10,127 bases of DNA from JAAYQA01 sp964510345 (GCA_964510345.1 CAZEBB010000050.1:1-10127), one strand, 5' to 3'. Shown: positions 1 through 6,971, numbered from the stretch's first letter. Notes: generated by a model not told the origin, from the letters alone. Program-made: numbers and translations.

Positions 1-2
1 AC

Positions 3-278
3 CGGATCGTCGATGAAACCGCTATCCATCTCTATGGCGATACGTCCCCCACGGCCATCCATGCGTCCTCTGTCACGCTTACCGTCTGTGACGACACCAC
101 GGGAAATCTTTACCGCCGCAACCTTCCGATTGAATTTCAAGAGAGCGACAACGCACTCCGACTCATTGGAGAAACGCTTGAAGGGACACCGACCGAGATC
201 GTTTTGCTCTCTCAAACCGCATTGGAACGCATTCGCGACCTCACCGGCGCCGGCCCGGATTCCCCCCGTTGTGAATGA
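3..278 (+). CDS. C-terminal fragment of an unrecognised protein (5' end outside window)
   Basis: The third forward frame is open from the left edge to a TGA at 276-278 and encodes about 91 residues with no in-frame start, so the gene begins outside the window. The translation looks like a real globular protein. It has a hydrophobic/acidic alternation (AIHLYGDTSPTAIHASSVTL), then LPIEFQESDNALRLIGETL and TEIVLLSQTALERIRDLTGAG, which suggests beta strands followed by two helices. The overlapping forward frame that has a Met start (13-423) is rich in Arg, Pro and Ser and looks like a shadow. I do not recognise the family. The IHLYGDT stretch faintly resembles the end of LamB/YcsF (PxpA) proteins, but the rest does not fit, so no function is assigned. 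It converges on the GerMN lipoprotein gene. Confidence 0.6.
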   Translation, partial: RIVDETAIHLYGDTSPTAIHASSVTLTVCDDTTGNLYRRNLPIEFQESDNALRLIGETLEGTPTEIVLLSQTALERIRDLTGAGPDSPRCE

Positions 279-352
279 AACTGTATACACTTATCATAAG
301 TATAGACCATGTAAACGACGATTTGCAATCATTTTCCGGCAAAATGAACCGA

Positions 353-382
353 ATTCTTTATTCTATTTCGAGAATAAAGAAT
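353..382. repeat. Perfect 12-bp inverted repeat with 6-nt loop
   Basis: ATTCTTTATTCT (353-364) is followed by a 6-nt loop and its exact reverse complement, AGAATAAAGAAT (371-382). It lies in the 151-bp gap between two converging genes, 2 bp from the terminator stem. It is AT-rich and has no U-tract directly after it on either strand, so it is not a classic terminator. It could extend or protect the 3' end of a transcript, or be a protein site. Confidence 0.6.
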
Positions 383-384
383 GT

Positions 385-421
385 AAAAACACCCGTATCC
401 AAACCGAGGATCCGGGTGTTT
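385..421 (-). terminator. Intrinsic terminator of the DUF554-GerMN operon
   Basis: The arms at 387-400 and 408-421 pair over 14 bp with a single mismatch (T395 opposite C413) and a 7-nt loop. Read on the minus strand the stem runs into five T (389-385), some of which also belong to the stem base. It starts 8 bp past the lipoprotein stop codon. On the plus strand the stem is followed only by TGACTTTGTC, so it may stop transcription from the left-hand gene less well. Confidence 0.8.
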
Positions 422-429
422 GACTTTGT

Positions 430-1596
430 CTATTCATTGATGACGTTCACAATATCTGATTCTTTGTACGCCGTGGACATCGCATCGCCGTCTTGCATCT
501 CAACATGGGCTCCACTATAGGGCACACCGTCGATCGTGAGAACGACGCGCTTCGCGCTCATCAGGTCGCCCACGGTGTAGGCGATGGAGTCGAGCATCAT
601 GGTCTCGCCGGTCGAACCGGAGTTCATCTCGTCGATGAAGTCCCTACTGAGGTCGATATATGCGGTTTCATCGGCATTGCTGTACAGGTAGTTGATCTTC
701 GTGTTCTCCGTCAGTGCGGCGATCCCCGCATCCGGCACTTGCTTCCACAGCTCTTCCAGCACAAACCGCGTGATGCTGTTCGGCTCAAAAACGTGCGAGA
801 TCTCTCGCCTGACAAAACCTTCCCCGTCATTGCTCGGGTAGTACAGGCGCACGGTCGTAGCCTTCCGCTCCACATCATGTCCGGTTACCGCCATCACATG
901 CGGTTCGCTTCCCGTTGCAAACGCAGTCTCTTCTGCGACAAGTCCCTTGCCGACTTCATACGTCTGTAGAGTCGGGCTATTTCCCGTCAATACGTCTACA
1001 ATCTCTACGACCACGCGCGCGTCATGATCCGCCGTTTTCGGTAGGACCTCTTTAATCGTCACTTTCACTTCATTCGGGTCCGCGTCTGTGGTCCAGCTTT
1101 CGCCGACTTGAATCGGGTCTTTCAACAGGACGCGCTCGGCTTTTTGCGTGTTCTGATTGGGGTCGTCGATTCCGTTTAAGAGATTGTGGCGGAAGTACTG
1201 TTCTTTTCCACCCGCGATGACCGCGATCTCGTCGGCTCTCTTTTCATACACATAGAGCCACGGTTCGTCTTCTTTCACGACGCGCAATTGCGCTCGGTCG
1301 CCGTCGGTATAGTCAACGCTATGGGTACTTCCAGCGATATTTTCTCCGCTAAATTCTCTTGTATAGGGTGTTTCCATGCCCCAAAAATCAGCGGCTTTGA
1401 CTTCCACCGCAGCTTCCGTCTGCTCTTCGGTGACTTCTTCAGTGACCGCTTCTGTTTCCGGCTCTTCCGTCACTTCTTCCGTGGCCGCTTCCGTGACGAC
1501 GGCTTCTGTGGCGATCGGCTCTGTGGCCGCCGCCGTATTGCAGGCACTCAGCAAGACTGCCAGTGCGAGCATTGCCAATATGTTTCGTAATTTCAT
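430..1596 (-). CDS. GerMN-domain lipoprotein
   Basis: This is a 388-residue secreted lipoprotein. Residues 1-18 are a signal peptide (MKLRN, then a hydrophobic run) ending in the lipobox LSAC, with the lipidated Cys at 19. Residues 20-67 form a low-complexity linker of Thr, Glu, Val and Ala. A middle domain (about 70-240) includes the PIQVGESWTT segment seen in this group. Residues about 246-370 match the GerMN domain pattern (TTVRLYYPS, ITRFVLEELW, TAYIDLSRDFID, TIDGVP). GerMN domains occur in the spore germination protein GerM and in many clostridial lipoproteins, where the ligand is unknown; location on the outer face of the membrane is inferred. The ATG at 1596 has GGAGG at 1607-1603, 6 nt upstream. 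The gene lies 19 bp after the DUF554 gene, so the two are probably cotranscribed. Confidence 0.88.
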   Translation of the reverse strand: MKLRNILAMLALAVLLSACNTAAATEPIATEAVVTEAATEEVTEEPETEAVTEEVTEEQTEAAVEVKAADFWGMETPYTREFSGENIAGSTHSVDYTDGDRAQLRVVKEDEPWLYVYEKRADEIAVIAGGKEQYFRHNLLNGIDDPNQNTQKAERVLLKDPIQVGESWTTDADPNEVKVTIKEVLPKTADHDARVVVEIVDVLTGNSPTLQTYEVGKGLVAEETAFATGSEPHVMAVTGHDVERKATTVRLYYPSNDGEGFVRREISHVFEPNSITRFVLEELWKQVPDAGIAALTENTKINYLYSNADETAYIDLSRDFIDEMNSGSTGETMMLDSIAYTVGDLMSAKRVVLTIDGVPYSGAHVEMQDGDAMSTAYKESDIVNVINE

Positions 1597-1615
1597 TTAT
1601 ATCCTCCGTTTCTCA

Positions 1616-2305
1616 CTAGAAAAACATCGCAAATAGAGGGACCAGCACGATAGGAAAGAGGATTGCGGGTATATAGTTCATAATGCGCAACTCCGTCAGA
1701 TCCAACATATTAAATGCAAGCCCCATCAGCAAGACAGACCCAACCGCAGAAATCTCCGTTACGACCGCATCGGAGAGATACGGCGCAATCAGCCCTGCCA
1801 ATAGCACGATGCCTCCTTGGTAGACCAAAACCGACCCGGCGGCAAAGATGACGCCCACACCGAGGGATGAGGCCAGCAGCATCGCAGCGACAAAGTCCAG
1901 CGTGGATTTTGTCAGGATCAGTGTATGATCCCCCCGCAAGCCCCCTTCGATCGAGCCGACGATGGCCATAGCCCCCATGCAAAACAATAAGGTGGCCGTG
2001 ATAAAAGCCTTGGACACGCGGTTCTCTCCATCTTTGGAAACGCGCACCTCGAGCTTTTGTGCGAAGCGTTCGATCCCCTTTTGGATATCGAGCGCCTCTC
2101 CTATAATAGTACCCAATGCGACCGACAATATCAGCACGTATGGGTTCTGTCCTTCAAATGCCCCACTGATCCCAATGTACAAGGTGACCAGACCGAATGC
2201 TTTGATGACGGCCCCGGTGACCCGCTCCGGGATCCCCTTACCGATTAGAAGGCCAAGACCGGCCCCGATGAGTACCACCGCAGTATTTATTAATGTTCCA
2301 AACAT
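1616..2305 (-). CDS. DUF554 family membrane protein
   Basis: This is a polytopic membrane protein of 229 residues with about seven hydrophobic segments. It shows DUF554 hallmarks: the N-terminus MFGTLINTAVVLIGAGLG, the LIGKGIPERV turn after the first helix (20-29), the glycine-rich GAMAIVGSIEGGL (111-123), KSTLDF (133-138), and a C-terminal NMLDLTELRIMNYIPAI. The family's transported substrate, if any, is not established. The reading frame is open back to 2362. I chose ATG 2305 because the family begins MFGTLIN and because AAAGGAGA lies 5 nt upstream (2318-2311). It is the first gene of a minus-strand operon with the GerMN lipoprotein, and its promoter faces that of the zinc-ribbon gene. Confidence 0.88.
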   Translation of the reverse strand: MFGTLINTAVVLIGAGLGLLIGKGIPERVTGAVIKAFGLVTLYIGISGAFEGQNPYVLILSVALGTIIGEALDIQKGIERFAQKLEVRVSKDGENRVSKAFITATLLFCMGAMAIVGSIEGGLRGDHTLILTKSTLDFVAAMLLASSLGVGVIFAAGSVLVYQGGIVLLAGLIAPYLSDAVVTEISAVGSVLLMGLAFNMLDLTELRIMNYIPAILFPIVLVPLFAMFF

Positions 2306-2321
2306 AATGATCTCCTTTATC

Positions 2322-2337
2322 ATACTGATACCAGTAT
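2322..2337. promoter_or_regulatory. Candidate operator: 16-bp dyad over the DUF554 promoter
   Basis: ATACTGATACCAGTAT has perfect 6-bp arms (ATACTG/CAGTAT) around a 4-bp centre. It covers most of the minus-strand -10 hexamer and the expected start of transcription of the DUF554 operon, and lies 18 bp upstream of the plus-strand extended -10. A repressor dimer bound here could block the leftward promoter. No regulator gene is adjacent, so this rests on symmetry and position only. Confidence 0.4.
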
Positions 2338-2362
2338 ACCGCGAAAGCAAATTTTGGTACAA
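2333..2362 (-). promoter_or_regulatory. Promoter of the DUF554-GerMN operon
   Basis: On the minus strand there is a TATACT -10 (2338-2333), one base from consensus, 18 nt after a weak TTGTAC -35 (2362-2357). Transcription would begin near 2326, about 20 nt before the start codon. The -35 shares bases with the -10 of the divergent plus-strand promoter, so the two probably compete for polymerase. Confidence 0.5.
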
Positions 2363-2363
2363 T
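2355..2363 (+). promoter_or_regulatory. Extended -10 promoter of the zinc-ribbon/flavodoxin operon
   Basis: TGG followed by TACAAT (2358-2363) forms an extended -10 element, with no convincing -35 hexamer at the right distance. Transcription would start around 2370, just ahead of the AAAGGAGG ribosome binding site at 2374-2381. Confidence 0.5.
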
Positions 2364-2388
2364 AGTCTTCATCAAAGGAGGTGTGCAC

Positions 2389-2748
2389 ATGTTTTTTATT
2401 GTCAGTGCAAGCCCAAAAGTAAAAGATATCGGCGACGGACAGATGATGATCTGCCCTTCGTGCGGGCGCTTTTCGCGCATGACGCCGTATGTGGAGAAAC
2501 AGGAGATCCGCTTGTTTTTCTTGCCGATTGCACGATTCAGACCCAAATACTTCGCGAGAGCGTCTTGCTGTCACGAACACTTTATCCTCGACCCCGAGGT
2601 GGGACGCTCCTTAGAGCGTGGCGAACTCATCACAATGGATGAGAGCGACCTGGAAGCCCAAGGCACCAACACCATCACTTGCGCCCATTGCGGTGGCATC
2701 GTCGAAGAACACCATCGCTTCTGCCCTCACTGTGGTAAAGACCTGTAA
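2389..2748 (+). CDS. Zinc-ribbon protein
   Basis: This is a 119-residue cytoplasmic protein with two probable zinc sites. The N-terminal part has CPSC at 22-25 and a second cysteine cluster, SCCHEH, at 59-64. Between them lies a conserved-looking basic/aromatic stretch (RLFFLPIARFRPKYFARAS). The C-terminus is a clean zinc ribbon, CAHC (98-101) and CPHC (112-115). Small proteins of this layout are common and uncharacterised in Bacillota; partners are unknown. The frame also has a GTG at 2383, but GGAGG (2377-2381) sits only 1 nt before it and 7 nt before the ATG at 2389, so the ATG is chosen. It is followed after 11 bp by the flavodoxin-like gene, whose ribosome binding site begins at this gene's stop codon. 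Confidence 0.8.
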   Translation: MFFIVSASPKVKDIGDGQMMICPSCGRFSRMTPYVEKQEIRLFFLPIARFRPKYFARASCCHEHFILDPEVGRSLERGELITMDESDLEAQGTNTITCAHCGGIVEEHHRFCPHCGKDL

Positions 2749-2759
2749 AGGAGATTCCC

Positions 2760-3233
2760 ATGAAAGCAGCTGTAGTGTACGCATCCTATCATAAGAAGAA
2801 TACGGAAAGAATCGCCCAATTATTTGCGAGATCGTGGAACGCCGATGCGTATCCGATTTTGCGTATTGCGTCGCTGCCCAACGCAGCGGAATATGAAATA
2901 TTGGCGATCGGTTCCGGCATCTACAAGTGGTCTTATCATCCGAAGATATTAAAATGGATCGATACGCTGCCGGAGGGACACGGAAAACCTGTGGTCCTCT
3001 TTTCCACCAGCTCCTTTCAAAACGAGAAATTCAACGACCCGGTGCAAAAGACCCTGGAAAGCAAGGGATATGAGATCCTCGGGCGCTTTCATTCCAAAGG
3101 GAGCTCCAGTTTCCTGCCTTCATGGCTTTTGGGCGGCATGACGAAGGATCGGCCGAATGATGCGGACATGGAGCGCGCGCAACACTTTGCCGACACGATG
3201 AATGAACGCATACGGCTACTGAAAGAAGAATAA
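2760..3233 (+). CDS. Flavodoxin-like protein
   Basis: This is a 157-residue protein with a flavodoxin fold signature. It has an N-terminal strand MKAAVVYAS running into a phosphate-binding-type loop SYHKKNTERIAQ (9-20), a central strand and loop YEILAIGSGIYKW (45-57), and a third strand and loop PVVLFSTSS (77-85). These are the three places where flavodoxins hold FMN. Length fits the family (about 140-180). The C-terminal part resembles the variable end of flavodoxin-domain proteins related to protoporphyrinogen oxidase HemG, but I cannot assign a substrate. An electron-transfer or quinone-linked role is inferred from the fold only. The ATG is preceded by AAAGGAG (2747-2753), 6 nt away. It is the second gene of an operon with the zinc-ribbon gene and is followed 2 bp later by a terminator. 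Confidence 0.82.
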   Translation: MKAAVVYASYHKKNTERIAQLFARSWNADAYPILRIASLPNAAEYEILAIGSGIYKWSYHPKILKWIDTLPEGHGKPVVLFSTSSFQNEKFNDPVQKTLESKGYEILGRFHSKGSSSFLPSWLLGGMTKDRPNDADMERAQHFADTMNERIRLLKEE

Positions 3234-3235
3234 CG

Positions 3236-3265
3236 AAAAGCTGCCCGGATGGATGGGCAGCTTTT
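3236..3265. terminator. Bidirectional intrinsic terminator between converging operons
   Basis: AAAAGCTGCCC (3236-3246) pairs perfectly with GGGCAGCTTTT (3255-3265) around an 8-nt loop. The outer four pairs give a T-run on both strands: TTTTGCATTT on plus, TTTTCGTTATTC on minus. It starts 2 bp after the flavodoxin stop and would also stop any transcript from the ABC exporter operon that reaches it, 150 bp past that operon's stop codon. Confidence 0.88.
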
Positions 3266-3283
3266 GCATTTAGCCGTTTCGTC

Positions 3284-3357
3284 GAGCCTGGACAACTCTT
3301 CTCGGTACGCTCACGGCCGCTCGGCCAAGATATGCCCTCAAAGAGTAATCCAGGCTC
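3284..3357. other. Long imperfect palindrome: structured RNA or small mobile repeat
   Basis: GAGCCTGGA (3284-3292) pairs exactly with TCCAGGCTC (3349-3357). After a 2-by-2 internal loop, ACTCTT (3295-3300) pairs exactly with AAGAGT (3341-3346). The 40-nt interior holds a further small hairpin, GGCC-GCTC-GGCC (3316-3327). Nothing here codes for protein. On the minus strand it would lie in the 3' untranslated end of the exporter mRNA, upstream of the shared terminator. The ends also resemble terminal inverted repeats of a miniature element, and I cannot tell these readings apart from one copy. Confidence 0.55.
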
Positions 3358-3390
3358 TCCTCACTTATGCTATCAAAATATCACTAACAA

Positions 3391-3417
3391 CTGCCTTTTC
3401 CTATCGGCAGCTTTTTT
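3391..3417 (+). terminator. Weak plus-strand terminator-like hairpin
   Basis: CTGCC (3391-3395) and GGCAG (3406-3410) form a 5-bp stem followed by C and six T (3412-3417) on the plus strand. The T-tract overlaps the stop codon of the ABC exporter gene read the other way. It would only make sense as a terminator for a plus-strand transcript covering the palindrome at 3284-3357, or as a backup behind the 3236-3265 terminator. The stem is short, so support is modest. Confidence 0.35.
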
Positions 3418-5179
3418 ATGCGGATTCGCGCCCTTGGCGCGCCTGTGCACGGATCATTGCGGCATAGAGGCCGTCCCCATCGATCAGCTCGTCGTGGGTT
3501 CCGCGCTCTTCGATGCGTCCATCTTTCAGGACTAAGATCTGGTGGGCATCGCGGATCGTTGACAACCGGTGAGCGATCATCAATGTGGTGCGCCCTTTGG
3601 TAAGGGTCTTCATGCCCTTTTGGATCAAGGCTTCGGTTTGCGAGTCGATATTGGCCGTCGCCTCATCCAACACGAGGATCTTCGGGTCTCTAACGAGCGC
3701 CCGCGCAAAGGAGACCAGCTGCTTCTCGCCCGCAGAGAGAGACCCTCCCTTTTCGGTGAGCACGCTGTCGATTCCGCTTCCGAGGGACTCCAGCAGATGA
3801 GCACCCCCCACTTCTCGTAAGGCCGCCGATGCAGCTTCCTTGCTGATGGAATCATCGTACAATGTGATATTGTCATACAGGCTCCCGGAAAATATCAGCG
3901 GGTCCTGCAGTACAATCCCCATTTTTTCCCTTGTTGCCGCATGAGATAGCGTTCGGATCGCCTCTCCTCCGACGCGAACGGCGCCTTCCTGCGGCTCATA
4001 GTAGCGAAACAGCAAGTTCATCACCGTGGTCTTGCCGGAGCCGGTTTGACCGACGAAGGCTGCCGTCGTCCCATCAGGAATCGCAAAGCTCACATTTTTT
4101 AGGACCGGTTCGCCCGTTTTGTAGGCAAAGGTCACATCAGAAAACTCCACATCAAACGCTTGGGGCGATTCTTGTGCCGTCCCTTCATCCACCGTTTCCC
4201 CCTGTAAGATCTGATAGATATTGTCGGCGGCGCTGTTGGCGCGCTCCAATTGCCCCAAATGCTGAATGGCATTTTGCGCTTGGTTGAAAATCTTCATCAT
4301 ATAGTCGACGAAGATATACGCTAAGCCGATCGTGACGGGGTACGCTCCGGTGATCGACCCGTAACCGAAATACAGGAGAATCGCAGCGATACTCAGATAC
4401 TGTAACATCGCGGTAATATTATACGAGCTGTAGGACTCCAGTTTGACCATATTCATCCCCTGCGTGTACAGCTCGGTGTTCACGCGGTCAAAGGCGCGGT
4501 CGGTGTCCTCTTCCCGGTTAAAGGCTTGGATGATCTCCATGCCCTGAATATTTTCGTTGAGGCTCGCATTCAGCTCGCTCAGACCCTTTCGGTACTCCCG
4601 ATTGATCTTGGACGACTTCTTTCGATAATCTCGGATGACCCACCAGAGAATCGGCACGGGGACCAGAGCGATCAGAAATAGATTCCGGTCTAGGAAAAAC
4701 AACGTGCCGTACACGCCCGCTGCGTAGACCACGGCGTTTAATAGCTGTGCCAACACCACTTGGTACAGGACCTTGACATCTTTCGTGTCCGTTGTAATCC
4801 GCGAGACCACTTTCCCCGCCGGCAGCGAGTCAAAATAAGCGATCGGGAAGCGTTGGATTCTCGCAAATACGTCTTCTTGCATATACATAGAGATGCGATT
4901 GGCCGTGCGCTGGAAAAAATACGTCGCGACGAATCGAAATCCTCCGGAGGCGATGACGACGGCAGTGTAGAGAATCAGGATGCGAATATAGCGCGGTACA
5001 TCGATCGCTCCCACGCCCTGCATGAGCTCCCCATCCAAAATGCGTCCGATCAGATACGGGCCGAGCAAATCCGCCCCTACGGCGACGGCGGTAAACAGGA
5101 GTCCCAAGCCAAATATGCCTGCACTCCTTCGCGTATAGTCGATGAGCATCTGGGTCCGATGTTTACGCAGTTCTTTCAT
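3416..5179 (-). CDS. ABC exporter subunit, catalytic half (BmrD/YheH-like)
   Basis: This is a 587-residue half transporter with a six-helix type-IV ABC exporter membrane domain (about 1-310) and a nucleotide-binding domain (about 345-575). Visible motifs are Walker A GQTGSGKTT (377-385, Lys383), Q-loop Gln425, signature LSAGEKQ (481-487), Walker B ILVLDE with the catalytic Glu506, and H-loop His537. The signature departs from LSGGQ (Ala and Glu in place of Gly and Gln). In asymmetric exporters this degenerate signature faces the weak ATP site of the partner. Its own Walker B would work with the partner's normal signature. Start ATG 5179 has GGAGG 5 nt upstream (5189-5185), inside the end of the previous gene; the 17-nt overlap suggests translational coupling. 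The likely role is ATP-driven export of drugs or lipophilic compounds; substrate not determinable here. Confidence 0.9.
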   Translation of the reverse strand: MKELRKHRTQMLIDYTRRSAGIFGLGLLFTAVAVGADLLGPYLIGRILDGELMQGVGAIDVPRYIRILILYTAVVIASGGFRFVATYFFQRTANRISMYMQEDVFARIQRFPIAYFDSLPAGKVVSRITTDTKDVKVLYQVVLAQLLNAVVYAAGVYGTLFFLDRNLFLIALVPVPILWWVIRDYRKKSSKINREYRKGLSELNASLNENIQGMEIIQAFNREEDTDRAFDRVNTELYTQGMNMVKLESYSSYNITAMLQYLSIAAILLYFGYGSITGAYPVTIGLAYIFVDYMMKIFNQAQNAIQHLGQLERANSAADNIYQILQGETVDEGTAQESPQAFDVEFSDVTFAYKTGEPVLKNVSFAIPDGTTAAFVGQTGSGKTTVMNLLFRYYEPQEGAVRVGGEAIRTLSHAATREKMGIVLQDPLIFSGSLYDNITLYDDSISKEAASAALREVGGAHLLESLGSGIDSVLTEKGGSLSAGEKQLVSFARALVRDPKILVLDEATANIDSQTEALIQKGMKTLTKGRTTLMIAHRLSTIRDAHQILVLKDGRIEERGTHDELIDGDGLYAAMIRAQARQGRESA

Positions 5180-6917
5180 CGTGACCTCCTTTGATCTTCT
5201 GGTACTCGAACTGTTCGCGGTACCAACCGGTTTGTGCCAATAGACTCTCGTGCGTTCCGCGCTCGACGATGCGTCCCAGGTCCATCACCAGGATCAAATC
5301 GGCATGGGCAATCGCGGACAGACGATGTGCGACGATGATCGTCGTCTTGCCCGCACGGTGCTTGCGTATATTTTCGATGATTTTCGTCTCGGTATTCGCA
5401 TCCACCGCCGACAAACTGTCGTCAAAGATCAGGATCTCCGGGTCGGCGATCATCGCCCGTGCGATCGAGATCCGCTGCTTCTGTCCTCCGGAGAGGGCAA
5501 TGCCCTTTTCTCCGGCCAGCGTATCCAAGCCGTTGGGAAGCTGAGCGAGGTCTTTTTGAAAGTCGGCGAGTGCGACCGCGCGGTTCACGTCGTCCTCTGT
5601 ACAATCCGTGCCGCCAAAAGCGATATTCTCTCGTACGGTCTTCGAAAACAGGATATGCTGCTGCGGTACATAGCCGATCTGCGCGCGTAGGCTCTTTCTG
5701 TCATACGCTTCGATCGGTTGGCCACCGTAAAAGATCCCGTTCTTTTCCACCGGGTACAGGTGGAGCAGCTGCTTGACCAGCGTCGTCTTTCCACTCCCGA
5801 TCTTCCCGGTGATCCCGAGCGTCTGCCCGGCGGGGAGTGTAAAACTCACCTCAGATAACGAGGGTTCCATCGCACTTGGGTACGAGAAGCTGAAATCCCG
5901 AAACTCGATCGCACCGCCTCCTGTGTACGCGAGAGGCGCTTCCGGTTCCACAATCTCTTCCGGATACGCGAGCACTTCGTCGATACGGTCCACCGACGCA
6001 TTTGCCTGCTCCGATACATTGATGTACTCGCCCAGAGCAAACATCGGCCACACCATCATGCTCAGATAGACGGTAAAGGAGATCAGTTGCCCGATCGTCA
6101 GCTGATTGTTGCCGATCAAATACGCGCCGACCCCCAAGGCGATCACATAACTGAAACCAGGGATAATGCGCACCGCCGGCGAATACAGGGCGTTTAAGAT
6201 CGACACCCGCATATTCTTCGTGTAGAGATCCTCCGCTGTCTCGTGAAACCTCTTCTTTTCATTTTCTTCGCGATTAAAAGCGCGCAGAATCCGCACGCCC
6301 GACACATTCTCCAACACGGAGTCATTCATATGGTCAAACGCCTCTTGCGCTTTATCGAACTCGACATAAAGCTTTTTGCCGATCTGCTTGGAGAAAAAGA
6401 TCAGCACCGGTAGCGGCAATATGGAGAGTAGCGTCAGCGTCCAGGACGTCGTCATGCCCATCACAAAAAAGAGTGCCACCGGGTAGACCATCGCATCAAA
6501 CAATGCCATAATACCGAAGCCCGCCATGTCTTCCAACGCGCGCACGTCGTTGGTGCTCTTTCCCATGAGGCTGCCCGTCGAGTTCTTTTCAAAAAAGATC
6601 GGTGATTGTACGAGAAATTTGCGAATGAGCTTAGCGCGTGTCTGATACGTGATGCGCTCCGCCCCTCGAAATAGCAGAAAACTCCAACCGTAATTGAATG
6701 CATAGCTCACTGCAATCGAAAGTACCAACAGTAGCAACATGCGGTAGAGTTCGCCAAGCCCGATCGACTCTTGCATGATTCGGTCCGCTAAGTAGCCGGT
6801 TAGATACGGCGGAATCATGATCAAGCCGTAATTGGCGATGACCAGTGCGATGGCGATTCCATATGAGACCTTTTGCGTCACAAAAAACCATCGCAGCTTA
6901 GAAAAAATTCGAAACAT
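5163..6917 (-). CDS. ABC exporter subunit, degenerate half (BmrC/YheI-like)
   Basis: This is a 584-residue half transporter with a membrane domain (about 1-310) and a nucleotide-binding domain (about 335-570). Motifs are Walker A GKIGSGKTT (371-379, Lys377), Q-loop near Gln419, canonical signature LSGGQKQ (475-481), Walker B ILIFDD and H-loop His531. Asp500 replaces the catalytic Glu after Walker B, the usual mark of the non-hydrolysing site in heterodimeric exporters. Paired with the downstream subunit's altered signature, this gives one active and one degenerate ATP site. The frame is open to 6953 with a GTG, but GGAGG (6926-6922) lies just before ATG 6917, and the resulting length matches the family (BmrC is about 585 residues). 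It is the first gene of the exporter operon and sits behind a leader with attenuator features. Confidence 0.9.
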   Translation of the reverse strand: MFRIFSKLRWFFVTQKVSYGIAIALVIANYGLIMIPPYLTGYLADRIMQESIGLGELYRMLLLLVLSIAVSYAFNYGWSFLLFRGAERITYQTRAKLIRKFLVQSPIFFEKNSTGSLMGKSTNDVRALEDMAGFGIMALFDAMVYPVALFFVMGMTTSWTLTLLSILPLPVLIFFSKQIGKKLYVEFDKAQEAFDHMNDSVLENVSGVRILRAFNREENEKKRFHETAEDLYTKNMRVSILNALYSPAVRIIPGFSYVIALGVGAYLIGNNQLTIGQLISFTVYLSMMVWPMFALGEYINVSEQANASVDRIDEVLAYPEEIVEPEAPLAYTGGGAIEFRDFSFSYPSAMEPSLSEVSFTLPAGQTLGITGKIGSGKTTLVKQLLHLYPVEKNGIFYGGQPIEAYDRKSLRAQIGYVPQQHILFSKTVRENIAFGGTDCTEDDVNRAVALADFQKDLAQLPNGLDTLAGEKGIALSGGQKQRISIARAMIADPEILIFDDSLSAVDANTETKIIENIRKHRAGKTTIIVAHRLSAIAHADLILVMDLGRIVERGTHESLLAQTGWYREQFEYQKIKGGHDERTA

Positions 6918-6943
6918 AAAACCTCCAATAGACTGGTAGGCAC

Positions 6944-6971
6944 AAAAAAACACACCTCTTACCGGTGTGCC
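6944..6971 (-). terminator. Leader terminator (attenuator) before the ABC exporter genes
   Basis: On the minus strand CACACC (6969-6964) pairs with GGTGTG (6956-6951) around a 7-nt loop. Two G-T pairs can extend the base (6971/6970 with 6949/6950), and seven T follow (6950-6944). It lies after the leader ORF and 26 nt before the start codon of the first exporter gene. It would therefore end transcription before the operon instead of after a gene, as expected of an attenuator. Confidence 0.75.

Noticed and set aside
285..305. ACTTAT-C-ATAAGT dyad at 289-301 as an operator or promoter
   Set aside because: Short arms, no gene start nearby on either strand.
13..423. 136-residue forward ORF with a Met start
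   Set aside because: Its translation is Arg/Pro/Ser-rich and low in structure, while frame 3 over the same bases reads as a normal protein ending at 278; the ORF also runs through the terminator hairpin.
1186..1636. Forward ORFs opposite the lipoprotein gene, including a Ser/Thr/Val/Ala repeat protein at 1376-1636
   Set aside because: The repetitive composition is the mirror of the Thr/Glu-rich linker of the lipoprotein; no independent ribosome binding site or family match.
3391..3417. Hairpin at the end of the ABC operon as that operon's own terminator
   Set aside because: Its T-tract points the other way (plus strand) and overlaps the stop codon; on the minus strand no T-run follows, so the 3236-3265 hairpin is the better terminator.
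4760..5194. 144-residue forward ORF opposite the second ABC subunit
   Set aside because: Shadow of a clear ABC transporter gene; composition is not protein-like and there is no ribosome binding site.
6918..6953. Longer start (GTG 6953) for the first ABC subunit
   Set aside because: It would start inside the attenuator's right arm, has no ribosome binding site, and adds residues that family members lack; ATG 6917 has GGAGG.
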